16,606 nucleotides of DNA from JBCBJZ01 sp038522635 (GTDB taxonomy: Bacteria; Pseudomonadota; Alphaproteobacteria; Rhizobiales; Hyphomicrobiaceae), in assembly GCA_038522635.1 (NCBI GenBank), contig JBCBJZ010000077.1, forward strand, positions 1 to 16,606, written 5' to 3'. Below the pieces are notes generated by a model. It was not told the origin of the DNA. It saw only the letters and a list, made by a program, of their open reading frames with translations, and did no database searches. The translations under genes and the position numbers were made by a program. Of this stretch, positions 6,033 to 13,245 are shown piece by piece; within the stretch, counting starts at the first letter, position 1, and each line of letters opens with the position of its first letter.

Positions 6033-7073
6033 TTACGCCGTTACTGGCGGCAGCGCGATATAGCGCTGCTCGTCGTGGGCGCGATAGACTGCCTCTTCGA
6101 CGGCCAAGTTGGCCAGGTAGGCAGCGCCCGTGTTCTCAAGCGGCGTGCCCGTCGTCAGGTGATCCACCACGTGACGGCTGAGCGCGTACACGCAATCGCC
6201 GCCAAAGCCGCGATCCTCCCAGGCGAATTCCACAGATCGCTCGTCGTTCTCGCCGAAGGCCCGCATGTGAAGGGCGCCATCGCCATCAAGCCGCAGCGTC
6301 GCGCGGGTTCCCTCGATCAGCATCTCGCCCATCGTCAGACGACGGTTGGCGGCGGCGTGGTCTGCGAGCCGGTTACCATCAATCAGCCCGCGCACGCCGT
6401 TGGCAAAATCGATCACGATCAAGCCTGCATCTTCGCCTGCGATCACCGGATTGAGCTTGGCGAGCCGCGCGAAGACACCGCTGATCTCACCCGCGAAGTA
6501 ACGAAACGTATCGAGCTGATGGATCAAGGTCTCGTGGACGAGGAAACGCTCCATGCGCTGAAAATAGGGTTGGCGTTCGAGGTAGGCTTCCGCACCCCGC
6601 CCATCGCCAGGGCGAAGGCGAAATGTGAGCTGCTGGAGGTCGCCCAGCACGCCTTGCTCGATCAACGCTTTCGCCCTGCGGTGCCATGGCTGGAACCGGA
6701 AATTCTCATGAATAACGAGCATCGTTCCGGTGGCCGCGACCGCAGCGACCGTCTCGCCTGCTTCATCCAGCGAGGTGCAAAACGCCTTCTGACAGATCAT
6801 CGGGATGGCGCGCGCAGCGATCTCCCGGCAAACAGCTGCGTGCGTGTTGGGCGGTGTTACGATGTCGATCAGGTCCGGGCTGGTCTCGCGCAGCAGCGTG
6901 GCGAGATCCCTAAAGACTTCAGGCACGGCGAACGACTGCGCGACCTCGCCTGCTTTCGCGCCATCGCGATCGCATAGCGCGATCAATTCGACGTCGGGCA
7001 TGCGCGACCAGGCGTCGTAATGGAACCGGCTGAAGTACCCCGCGCCGACCACGGCCACTTTAAGACGCGCCAT
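6033..7073 (-). CDS. Gfo/Idh/MocA family oxidoreductase
   Basis: The 346-aa cytosolic protein is an NAD(P)-dependent dehydrogenase of the family that oxidises or reduces sugars, inositols and related hydroxy compounds. Seen: an N-terminal Rossmann fold with VGAGYFSRFH (9-18), the TPPNTHA segment (73-79), ICQKAF (93-98) where most members have an EKP or QKP motif, and ETLIHQLDTFRYF (181-193) supplying the likely catalytic His185 and Asp188. The Lys of the EKP-type motif (K96) is kept, but the Pro is Ala. The substrate is not predictable. Its ATG overlaps the upstream dehydrogenase stop as TGATG, so the two are translationally coupled and probably act in one pathway; recR follows after 12 bases. 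Confidence 0.88.
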   Translation of the reverse strand: MARLKVAVVGAGYFSRFHYDAWSRMPDVELIALCDRDGAKAGEVAQSFAVPEVFRDLATLLRETSPDLIDIVTPPNTHAAVCREIAARAIPMICQKAFCTSLDEAGETVAAVAATGTMLVIHENFRFQPWHRRAKALIEQGVLGDLQQLTFRLRPGDGRGAEAYLERQPYFQRMERFLVHETLIHQLDTFRYFAGEISGVFARLAKLNPVIAGEDAGLIVIDFANGVRGLIDGNRLADHAAANRRLTMGEMLIEGTRATLRLDGDGALHMRAFGENDERSVEFAWEDRGFGGDCVYALSRHVVDHLTTGTPLENTGAAYLANLAVEEAVYRAHDEQRYIALPPVTA

Positions 7074-8215
7074 CAGCGGTAAGCGTCCAGCCGCCGCTCA
7101 AGCGCCGCAGCCACCGTGCGCGCAGCTTCCTTCGTCCCCTGCGGTCCACCGAACTCCATCGGGGCGAGCCCCCCGGTCGCAAACGCATCTTCGACCGCGC
7201 CGTTGATCGCGTCGGCGGCTTGTCCGGCCTCCGGAATAGAATGGCGTTGCGCCAACCAATCGAGCATCAACGCGCCCGACAGGATCGTGGCCAACGGGTT
7301 CGCTTTGTCCTGGCCTGCGATGTCGGGCGCGGTGCCATGAGCGGGCTGAAACAACGCGTGCTCATCCCCCAATTCCGCGCAAGAGGCCATGCCCATGCCG
7401 CCGACCAGCCCCCCGCCCAAATCGGACAGGATGTCGCCGAACATGTTCTCCATCACCAGCACATCGAACGCCCACGGTTGGCGGATCAGATCGAGCGCTT
7501 GCGCGTCGACGTAAGCGAAGCCGTGGTCGATGTCGGGATGGCGCGCGGCGCGTTCGGTGAAGATCTTGCGGAAGAAGGCGAAAGCCCGAAAGACGTTCGC
7601 TTTATCGACGCAGGTGACGTGCCCTTTGCCGCCCTTCTCCCTGCGCCGGCGTGCGAGCGCAAAGGCGAGGTCGCACAGCTTTTCCGTGACCGGCCTGGTG
7701 ATCGACAGCGTTTCGCGCGCCTCTTGATCGCCGATCATTTCACCGCGGCCATGGCTGTAGAATAACCCCTCGGTCGATTCGCGCAGGATGATCAGGTCGA
7801 TCGAGGCGGCACGCGGGTCCGCCAACCGCTGCGGCGTGTTGGGGTAAGCCTTCACCGGTCGCACGCCGCCGTAAAGGCCGAAGCGATCGCGCATCTTGAG
7901 GTGGGGCGCGATCTCCGTCCCATCGGGATGTCGCACGTCAGGAAGGCCGATGGCTCCCAGCAGGATCGCATCGGCCGCCCCGGCAGCATCGAACGCGGCG
8001 GCCGACATGTCTTCGCCCGTGTCGCGGAAGTGGCCGGCCCCGACATCGGTGCGCGTCTCGAATTTTAGCTTGAAGCCACCCAAAGCGTCCTGTGCCCGGG
8101 TCAACAGCTCGAGCGTCGGCGGGATGATCTCATGGCCGATGCCGTCGCCAGGAATGACGGCCACCGTCAGTGTTCGATTGCTTGCCTTTGCCCCACTCGC
8201 GTCGCTCGCTGCCAC
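7073..8215 (-). CDS. Isocitrate/isopropylmalate dehydrogenase family protein
   Basis: The 380-aa product is a cytosolic NAD(P)-dependent beta-decarboxylating dehydrogenase: it oxidises a 2-hydroxy acid (malate-, tartrate-, isopropylmalate- or isocitrate-like) and removes CO2. Seen: VIPGDGIGHEI (20-30), the substrate arginines around MRDRFGLYGGVRP (108-120) and R145, a Tyr at 153, catalytic Lys205 in CVDKANV, metal ligands D237, D261 and D265, and the nucleotide loop HGTAPDIAGQDKANP (293-307). The substrate loop reads LRESTEGLFYS rather than the LRELTGGIYFG of LeuB, so true isopropylmalate dehydrogenase is unlikely. The start is a GTG at 8215, supported by GGGGAGG five bases before it. The 3' end overlaps the next gene by one base. 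Confidence 0.88.
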   Translation of the reverse strand: MAASDASGAKASNRTLTVAVIPGDGIGHEIIPPTLELLTRAQDALGGFKLKFETRTDVGAGHFRDTGEDMSAAAFDAAGAADAILLGAIGLPDVRHPDGTEIAPHLKMRDRFGLYGGVRPVKAYPNTPQRLADPRAASIDLIILRESTEGLFYSHGRGEMIGDQEARETLSITRPVTEKLCDLAFALARRRREKGGKGHVTCVDKANVFRAFAFFRKIFTERAARHPDIDHGFAYVDAQALDLIRQPWAFDVLVMENMFGDILSDLGGGLVGGMGMASCAELGDEHALFQPAHGTAPDIAGQDKANPLATILSGALMLDWLAQRHSIPEAGQAADAINGAVEDAFATGGLAPMEFGGPQGTKEAARTVAAALERRLDAYR

Positions 8216-8220
8216 ACGCG

Positions 8221-8227
8221 CCTCCCC
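8221..8227 (-). promoter_or_regulatory. Shine-Dalgarno site fixing a GTG start
   Basis: On the minus strand GGGGAGG lies five bases before the GTG at 8215. It is the strongest ribosome-binding site near the N-terminus of the decarboxylating dehydrogenase and decides for this GTG, since no in-frame ATG precedes the Rossmann-like core. Confidence 0.7.
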
Positions 8228-8278
8228 TTGTTCGTTCGTTGTGTCTGGGGCGCGTCATGCCATAGCGGCCAGGTCGGT

Positions 8279-8596
8279 TCAAACTGGCGGCCAAACCTGC
8301 ACGTAGGCGCTGCGGGTGCGCTCGGACGTTTCGCCGAAGTGTTCGTCGTATTCGGCGATCAGCTCTCTGAAGTGGTCCGATGCCTGAAACGCTTCGAAGA
8401 CCTCTTCTGACGCGAACTCGTAGAACGCCATGTACTGATATTTGTCATCGCCCAGGATGACTTTGTAGCGGCGTGCGCTGATCGCGCCGTTGTAGCGGAG
8501 CACCTGCGGGATGTGCTCCTCGTGGTACCAGCGGTTGAACGCCTCTTCGCGCTCAGGGGTGATGGTGGCACGAACGGCAAACGCGCAGACGGCCAT
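8279..8596 (-). CDS. Dimeric alpha-beta barrel (EthD/DUF4286-like) protein
   Basis: The 105-aa product has the size and pattern of a ferredoxin-like dimeric alpha-beta barrel protein: a first strand CAFAVRATI, then the helix PEREEAFNRWYHEEHIPQVL (about 14-33), strands ISARRYKVI and YQYMAFYEF, and a final helix and strand ending YVQVWPPV. The WYHEEHIPQVL motif is typical of EthD-like and DUF4286-like members, which are small enzymes or binding proteins in degradation pathways of organic acids and aromatics; the exact reaction is unknown. The start at 8596 is set by AAGGAGG five bases upstream; the frame extends further 5' without a better site. It is the first gene of the operon with the decarboxylating dehydrogenase, Gfo/Idh/MocA enzyme and recR. 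Confidence 0.75.
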   Translation of the reverse strand: MAVCAFAVRATITPEREEAFNRWYHEEHIPQVLRYNGAISARRYKVILGDDKYQYMAFYEFASEEVFEAFQASDHFRELIAEYDEHFGETSERTRSAYVQVWPPV

Positions 8597-8601
8597 GGCG
8601 G

Positions 8602-8608
8602 CCTCCTT
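8602..8608 (-). promoter_or_regulatory. Near-perfect Shine-Dalgarno of the barrel protein gene
   Basis: On the minus strand AAGGAGG sits five bases before the ATG at 8596. It excludes the ATG seven codons upstream, which would place this site inside the coding region, and predicts strong translation of the first operon gene. Confidence 0.75.
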
Positions 8609-8657
8609 AAAGTTCATCCGCATCAGGAGGTAGAGCCTGAGGCGAAACATGTACTGC

Positions 8658-8717
8658 AAAAAGAAGCCTGCGCGCACGGTCGCCCTAGGGAGCGGCCGCA
8701 TCACGCGGACCGCAGGC
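8658..8717 (-). terminator. Probable terminator of the Spy-like gene
   Basis: On the minus strand, one base after the Spy-like TGA, a stem of GCCTGCG (8717-8711) and CGCAGGC (8672-8666) encloses a long GC-rich arm containing GCGGCCGC, and is followed by TTCTTTTT (8665-8658). The loop is long for a classical terminator. It would separate the Spy-like gene from the operon starting at 8596. Confidence 0.5.
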
Positions 8718-8718
8718 C

Positions 8719-9291
8719 TCACTTATAGCCGCGCAACGTTTGGTAGCGGCGGCGCTGCTCCGCGCTCAACACCGGCGTGACCTTGATGTGCGCGTTCAAA
8801 TGCACCTGGCGCAGGGCCGCGCGCACCTTGGCTGCGTGCAAAACGGCGCGCTGCAAGGCGTCAGCATCAGCGGCACCGTTTTTGAAGACGGCATCGACGG
8901 CTTGCTCCGCCGCGATCAACTTTGGCCCTAACGCGCGGGCTGCCGCATTCATCTCATCAAAGGCCGCTTGTACGGTTTGGCGTTGGTCCGGCGCCAGGGC
9001 GAGAGGCTTGGCCAACTCCAGAATATGCAGCGGACCGGGATAGCCGTTCAGTTCCGCCGCTTTGGCAAAGCCCATGCCGAGGCCATCGCGTAGCATCTTC
9101 AGTTCAGCACCGCTGAAGGCGCTGACCACACGCTGCTGCTGGCCGGCGTAAGGTTTATCGGGCGTCGCAGCCCCGCTGCCGCGATGGGTGGTGCCCGAGC
9201 CTGCGGCGAACGCGGTGGCCGTGATCAGGCCGATCGCGAGCATGACCGCGCCCTGCGCGCGTAAGCCCGTTGCCGAAAACATGGTGCGCAT
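8719..9291 (-). CDS. Spy/CpxP-like periplasmic LTxxQ-motif protein
   Basis: The 190-aa product has an N-terminal signal sequence (hydrophobic AVMLAIGLITATAFAA, about 15-30) and so is expected in the periplasm. Seen: a mostly helical body with two LTxxQ-like motifs, LAPDQ (99-103) and LSAEQ (175-179), separated by long amphipathic helices. This is the pattern of the Spy/CpxP/ZraP group, periplasmic chaperones or metal-sensing stress proteins. It is longer than Spy itself and its sequence is divergent, so the exact role is unclear. ATG at 9291 is chosen because GGGAGG lies six to seven bases upstream; a GTG immediately before it is an alternative. A probable terminator follows the stop directly. 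Confidence 0.65.
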   Translation of the reverse strand: MRTMFSATGLRAQGAVMLAIGLITATAFAAGSGTTHRGSGAATPDKPYAGQQQRVVSAFSGAELKMLRDGLGMGFAKAAELNGYPGPLHILELAKPLALAPDQRQTVQAAFDEMNAAARALGPKLIAAEQAVDAVFKNGAADADALQRAVLHAAKVRAALRQVHLNAHIKVTPVLSAEQRRRYQTLRGYK

Positions 9292-9365
9292 CACGAACCT
9301 CCCTGACATGGCACGCACGCGATCCTGCCCGGCTGACCTTGGACAGGCAAGCGCCCCGTTGTTCC

Positions 9366-9469
9366 TAGAGTTCGGTTCGCTTCAGCTTGAAGCGGAACCG
9401 ACATCTAAGCTTTGGTTTTACCGTTCATCTCTCGCCACAGGTGAGTCCACCTGAAGCGGATGAACTCTA
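9366..9469. repeat. 104-bp palindromic intergenic element
   Basis: The element is bounded by TAGAGTTC (9366-9373) and its reverse complement GAACTCTA (9462-9469). The left arm holds a hairpin of CGGTTC-GCTTC with GAAGC-GGAACCG (about 9373-9398). The right arm holds CAGGTG (9438-9443) and CACCTG (9448-9453) around AGTC. A shortened relative with the same TTTTACCG and GCGGATGAAC blocks lies at 3510-3551. This is the design of non-autonomous palindromic repeats in alphaproteobacterial genomes. It abuts the lipoprotein terminator on one side and the 5' region of the Spy-like gene on the other. Confidence 0.65.
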
Positions 9470-9470
9470 A

Positions 9471-9502
9471 ACAACAAAACCCCCCGGCCAGAAGCCGAGG
9501 GG
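9471..9502 (-). terminator. Rho-independent terminator of the small lipoprotein gene
   Basis: On the minus strand CCCCTCGGC (9502-9494) pairs with GCCGGGGGG (9488-9480) over nine base pairs with one G-T, around the loop TTCTG, followed directly by TTTTGTTGTTT. This is a textbook intrinsic terminator and its orientation supports a minus-strand gene upstream, namely the lipoprotein at 9576-9716. Confidence 0.85.
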
Positions 9503-9575
9503 TCTGCATGCCTGTTGTTGCGGTGCCGCGCGCGTCGAACGGGAAAGCGCGGGCTTTCCGCTTGTGCCCGTGTCC

Positions 9576-9716
9576 TTACTGCTTTTGGACAGCGACCGGT
9601 GCCGGCACATCAGAAGCGCCAAGGCCGCGCGGCTCAGGTTTCTCACGGCGGCAAGCGCTGGTGGCAACTGCAACGGCCAGAAGCGCCACGACGAATACGG
9701 TTCCCCGAACTTTCAT
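9576..9716 (-). CDS. Small putative lipoprotein, 46 aa
   Basis: The ATG at 9716 opens a 46-codon frame ending in TAA at 9578-9576. The product starts MKVRGTVFVV, continues with a hydrophobic stretch to about residue 20, and has a cysteine at 22 in ATSACRR, a loose lipobox. The remaining 24 residues are charged and Pro/Ala-rich (for example EKPEPRG and VPAPVAV), as in small unstructured lipoprotein tails of the entericidin or LPS-assembly-lipoprotein-like size class; no specific family can be named. GGAG lies eight bases before the ATG and a strong terminator lies about 75 bases after the stop. A complete expression unit (ribosome site, signal, terminator) makes it likely real despite its size. 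It diverges from the L,D-transpeptidase gene. Confidence 0.7.
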   Translation of the reverse strand: MKVRGTVFVVALLAVAVATSACRREKPEPRGLGASDVPAPVAVQKQ

Positions 9717-10019
9717 AATCAGAACTCCACAAGTTATCCCCATGCAACGACGCCACTACGCCCGAGCTCGCATGCGCCTGCAACCCGTGTTGCCGGGATC
9801 GCCGCGCTTCGTCATTTCGCTGATACTGAGTTGCAACAGCGACCGAAGCGGCAACGTCCTCACCGCCTCATGATGTTGCAGCGCCAGGGCCGCGCTTCTA
9901 GTCTGTTGAAAACATTGCTGATCAGCGTGCTGGGTTCTCGTTGGAAGACGCCGACGCGTCCGCCGCCAGCCTTGCCGGCACCAAGCCTCGCCAGCCGCCA
10001 GTTTCAGGAGCTCGATCCC
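9717..10019. other. Divergent intergenic region, lipoprotein / L,D-transpeptidase
   Basis: These 303 bases separate the minus-strand lipoprotein from the plus-strand L,D-transpeptidase. They should hold both promoters, but no good -35/-10 pair was found by eye; TTGAAA at 9906-9911 lacks a matching -10. The transpeptidase frame stays open upstream, with an ATG at about 9870, so a longer N-terminus is formally possible. No repeat or RNA structure stands out apart from a GTTGCAAC palindrome near 9830. Confidence 0.4.
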
Positions 10020-10496
10020 ATGCTTCTCCATCGCAAGCCACACGCCGCACGTGCCATCGCGCACTTGGCTGTGATCGTCCTCGGGGCCTTGTGGATCACG
10101 GCCGGTGGCGCTGCATTGGCCCCACAGGCGGAAGCGGCAACGCTCGTCGCACGGGTCGATCTGTCCTCGCAGCGCATGCAGGTCTTCGTCGATGGCCGCA
10201 AACGCTTCACCTGGCGCGTTTCAACGGGACGGCGCGGCTGGCGCACGCCCGCCGGCACCTATCAGCCGTGGGCGATGAAGCCGCGCCTGTACTCAAAGCG
10301 TTTCCGCATGCAGCTCTCCCACGTGATCTGGATCGACACCACCGGCATCGCCATCCACGGCACCACCCGCATGAGCCGCTTGGGGCGCACCGCATCGCAT
10401 GGCTGCATCCGGCTCGCGCTTGGCAACGCTCGCACCTTCTATCGCATGGTCAAACAGCACGGACTTTGGAACACCTCTGTCGTGGTGCACCGCTAA
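10020..10496 (+). CDS. Short secreted L,D-transpeptidase (YkuD domain)
   Basis: The 158-aa product has a signal peptide (hydrophobic residues about 12-34, probable cleavage near AEA at 37-39) and a YkuD catalytic domain. It is expected in the periplasm, where such enzymes form 3-3 cross-links in peptidoglycan or attach lipoproteins or beta-barrel proteins to it. Seen: VDLSSQRMQVFVDG (46-59), TPAGTY (76-81), IHGTT with His113, and SHGCIR (126-131) with the catalytic Cys129 and Arg131. No LysM or peptidoglycan-binding domain is present, so this is a minimal form. ATG at 10020 is chosen because AGGAG lies nine bases upstream and the signal peptide then has normal length. It is convergent with maeB. 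Confidence 0.92.
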   Translation: MLLHRKPHAARAIAHLAVIVLGALWITAGGAALAPQAEAATLVARVDLSSQRMQVFVDGRKRFTWRVSTGRRGWRTPAGTYQPWAMKPRLYSKRFRMQLSHVIWIDTTGIAIHGTTRMSRLGRTASHGCIRLALGNARTFYRMVKQHGLWNTSVVVHR

Positions 10497-10557
10497 AGGC
10501 CAGCGCACGCAGTCCGACGCAGTCGTGAAACGCGCTGGCTATGCCCCTCACGACGCC

Positions 10558-10634
10558 TAGAGCAACGGGCGCAAAGTGCGAACCACTGTGTTGAACACTT
10601 ACGCCTTGCCTTTGCGCCCGAAGTTGCTCTGCAC
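10558..10634. repeat. Palindromic intergenic repeat, copy B
   Basis: This 77-bp element has the plan of copy A at 1636-1706. The outer arms are AGAGCAAC (10559-10566) and GTTGCTCT (10623-10630). The next arms are GGGCGCAAAG (10567-10576) and CTTTGCGCCC (10610-10619), perfect over ten bases, with an unpaired GAA (CAA in copy A). A tip hairpin of GTGTT and AACAC lies near 10589-10599. Relative to copy A, one outer-stem G-C pair is A-T here, so pairing is retained. It lies between the convergent L,D-transpeptidase and maeB genes. Confidence 0.75.
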
Positions 10635-10642
10635 TTCAAGAT

Positions 10643-10706
10643 TAGATCATCTTTGGGCGATTTCGGGCTCACCTATGGTGATCCCGATCAATCGCCCGAT
10701 GATCTA
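10643..10706. repeat. Long nested hairpin overlapping the maeB stop codon
   Basis: TAGATCATC (10643-10651) pairs with GATGATCTA (10698-10706), GGGCGATT (10655-10662) with AATCGCCC (10690-10697), TCGGG (10663-10667) with CCCGA (10683-10687), and the tip TCACC (10669-10673) with GGTGA (10677-10681). Small bulges (TTT on one side, TC on the other) separate the stems. The maeB TAG stop (10706-10704) is part of the outer arm. No T-tract follows on either strand, so it is not a classical terminator; it may protect the 3' end of the maeB message or be a repeat insertion. Confidence 0.65.
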
Positions 10707-13010
10707 GTCCCCGTGCTGCGCCTCATTGCGGCGGGCGCTGTCCATCAGCGCGATCGCAGCCATGTTGAGCAGCCCGCGCACCGAAACCGACGGCGTCACG
10801 ATATGAACCGCCCGATCCCCACCCAGCAGGATCGGCGAAATCGACACCCCCCGGTTCACCGCCTTCAGCAGATTGAACGCGATGTTGGCCGCATCCAGAT
10901 CCGGCATGATGAGCAGGTTGGCGGCTCCCTGCAGACGCGAGTGCGGGAAGATCTCGTCCCTGATGTGAGGGATCAACGCCGCGTCCGCATGCATTTCGCC
11001 TTCGATCTCGAGCGCGGGATGGCGTGCCTGCAGCGCTTCAAGCACGGCGCGCATTTTGACGGCACTGCCCGTGTTCTCGGTCCCAAAGTTCGAATGCGAG
11101 AGCAGCGCCACCTGCGGCTCGATCCCGAAGTGGCGCAACTCCTCCACGGCCATCTCGGTGATTTCGATCAACTGCGCCGCGGTCGGGTTCGTCGTCACGA
11201 AGGTGTCCGCCATGAACAGCGGACCGGCCGGCAGGATCAGGCCGCTGAGCGTTGCAAACCCACTGGTCCCAGGCCGCCGGCCTACAACCTGACCGACGTG
11301 GCGCAATTGCGTGTGAAAGCGTCCAACCGCTCCACAAATCATCGCGTCCGCATCGCCGCGACGCAGCAAAAGCCCCGCGATCACCGTGCTACCGGCTCGC
11401 ACCACGCGCAGCGCATGGGATGGTGAAACACCAGCCCGCTGGACCAACCTATGATACTCATCGTGGAGTGCGCCCATCCGCGGGTCGGTCTTGGTGTCGA
11501 AGATGTCGTAGTCGCGTTCTTCGCGCATCCGCAGCCCAAGATGCGTCGCGCTGCGCCGGATCGTGTCGCGATCGCCGACCAGGACCGGCCGGGCCATGCC
11601 CTCGTAGAGCAGTTGCTGTGCGGCCTGCAGCACGTAGGGGTGCTCGCCCTCAGCGAACACGATCCGTTTGGGCGCGCTCGCCCGTGCCACCCCCTTCACC
11701 GCATCGAAGATCGGCTTCATCAGGAAGCCCGATCGGTACACGAACGATGAAAGCTTCTCCCGGTATGCGTTGATGTCGTCGAGCGGGCGGGTTGCGACCC
11801 CGCTTTCGATCGCGGCCTGCGCAACAGCACTGGCGATTTCGATGATCAGGCGCGGGTCAAACGGCTTCGGCAGCACGTAGTCAGGGCCGAACACGAAGGT
11901 CTCAGCGCGATAGGCCGACAGCACCACGTCGGAGGCTTCGCTCTCCGCAATGCCCGCAAGCGCCGTCACCGCCGCCTGTTTCATCGCTTCGTTGATCGTG
12001 GTCGCGCCCACGTCCAAGGCCCCGCGAAAGATGAACGGGAAGCACAGCACGTTGTTGACCTGATTGGGGTAGTCGGTGCGCCCTGACGCGACGATGGCGT
12101 CGGGGCGGACCGCTTTGACGTCTTCAGGCTTGATCTCAGGTGTCGGGTTCGCCAACGCGAAGACGATCGGCTGCTCCCCCATGCTCGCGACCATGTCTTG
12201 CGAAACGATTCCGCCGGCGGAGAGGCCCAAGAACACATCGGCGCCAACCATCGCTTCCGCCAGCGTCCGCGCGTCCGTCGCCTGCGCATATTTCGCCTTG
12301 TAGGGGTCCATCAAAGCGCGCCGGCCCTCGTAGACCACGCCTTCAATGTCGGCGATCGTCATCCGCGCACGCGGCACGCCAAGGCTCACCAGCAGATCCA
12401 GGCAGGCCAGCGCCGCCGCCCCCGCGCCCGAACATACGATACGGATCTCGTGCAGTGCTTTGCCCGTGATCTTCAGGCCGTTGAGGATGCCCGCCGCGAC
12501 CACGATCGCGGTGCCGTGTTGGTCGTCGTGGAACACCGGAATGTTCATTCGCGCCTTCAGCGCGCGCTCGATTTCGAAGCACTCCGGCGCCTTGATATCT
12601 TCCAAGTTGATGCCGCCAAACGTCGGCTCCAACCGCGCGACCGCCTCCACGAAGGCCTCCACGCCCTTTTCCGCAACCTCGATATCGTAAACGTCGATGC
12701 CCGCGAACTTCTTGAACAGAACCGCCTTGCCTTCCATCACCGGTTTTGACGCCAGCGGCCCGATGTCACCAAGCCCGAGCACCGCGGTGCCATTGGTGAC
12801 GACACCGACCAGATTGGCGCGCGCGGTGTAACGCGAAGCGGCGGCCGGATCCTCCGCGATCGCCTCGCAGGCAAAGGCGACGCCGGGAGAATAGGCGAGC
12901 CCCAGATCGGCTTGGTTCGCGACCGGCTTCGTCGGCTGGATCGCCACTTTGCCGGGCGGCTCGGCCGCGTGGTAATCGAGCGCGCTCTGGCGCAAGGTTT
13001 CAGTGGGCAT
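10704..13010 (-). CDS. maeB: NADP-dependent malic enzyme with phosphotransacetylase-like C-terminus
   Basis: The 768-aa product is a MaeB-type malic enzyme, cytosolic, converting malate to pyruvate and CO2 with reduction of NADP. Seen: the malic domain (about 1-425) with Tyr40 (LGLAYSPGVA), Lys95 (VMEGKAVLFK), metal ligands E137/D138 (NLEDIKAPECFEIE) and D162/D163 (FHDDQHGTAIV), and the dinucleotide loop GAGAAALACL (195-204); then a phosphotransacetylase-like domain from about 445 (KRIVFAEGEHPYV) to the end, which in this family is regulatory rather than catalytic. The start at 13010 gives the usual family length (E. coli MaeB is 759 aa). An in-frame ATG 28 codons upstream (13094) lacks a ribosome-binding site. 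The stop codon lies in a large palindrome. Confidence 0.96.
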   Translation of the reverse strand: MPTETLRQSALDYHAAEPPGKVAIQPTKPVANQADLGLAYSPGVAFACEAIAEDPAAASRYTARANLVGVVTNGTAVLGLGDIGPLASKPVMEGKAVLFKKFAGIDVYDIEVAEKGVEAFVEAVARLEPTFGGINLEDIKAPECFEIERALKARMNIPVFHDDQHGTAIVVAAGILNGLKITGKALHEIRIVCSGAGAAALACLDLLVSLGVPRARMTIADIEGVVYEGRRALMDPYKAKYAQATDARTLAEAMVGADVFLGLSAGGIVSQDMVASMGEQPIVFALANPTPEIKPEDVKAVRPDAIVASGRTDYPNQVNNVLCFPFIFRGALDVGATTINEAMKQAAVTALAGIAESEASDVVLSAYRAETFVFGPDYVLPKPFDPRLIIEIASAVAQAAIESGVATRPLDDINAYREKLSSFVYRSGFLMKPIFDAVKGVARASAPKRIVFAEGEHPYVLQAAQQLLYEGMARPVLVGDRDTIRRSATHLGLRMREERDYDIFDTKTDPRMGALHDEYHRLVQRAGVSPSHALRVVRAGSTVIAGLLLRRGDADAMICGAVGRFHTQLRHVGQVVGRRPGTSGFATLSGLILPAGPLFMADTFVTTNPTAAQLIEITEMAVEELRHFGIEPQVALLSHSNFGTENTGSAVKMRAVLEALQARHPALEIEGEMHADAALIPHIRDEIFPHSRLQGAANLLIMPDLDAANIAFNLLKAVNRGVSISPILLGGDRAVHIVTPSVSVRGLLNMAAIALMDSARRNEAQHGD

Positions 13011-13245
13011 ACCGGGCTCGCTTTCGTCGGGATCGGTCCATCGGCTGAACAGATGTGCCGGTCGCAGCCGACGCGCGCAAGCGTTGCCGCTCATGAACGC
13101 GCCATCAAAACCGCGTGCGCCCTTGCGGAACCTGGCGACGATGTCCGCGCCGTTGCCGCTTCTGTTGCGCGCCGAACCACGCTACCTTGATCGCGGAAGG
13201 GTGGTTGCATGCCGCTCGCTCGCTTCAGGCTTCAGGACGCGCGCC

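Noticed and set aside
9542..9559. Hairpin GGAAAGC/GCTTTCC downstream of the lipoprotein stop
   Set aside because: It has a 7-bp stem but no T-tract on either strand; the strong terminator at 9471-9502 explains the transcript end.
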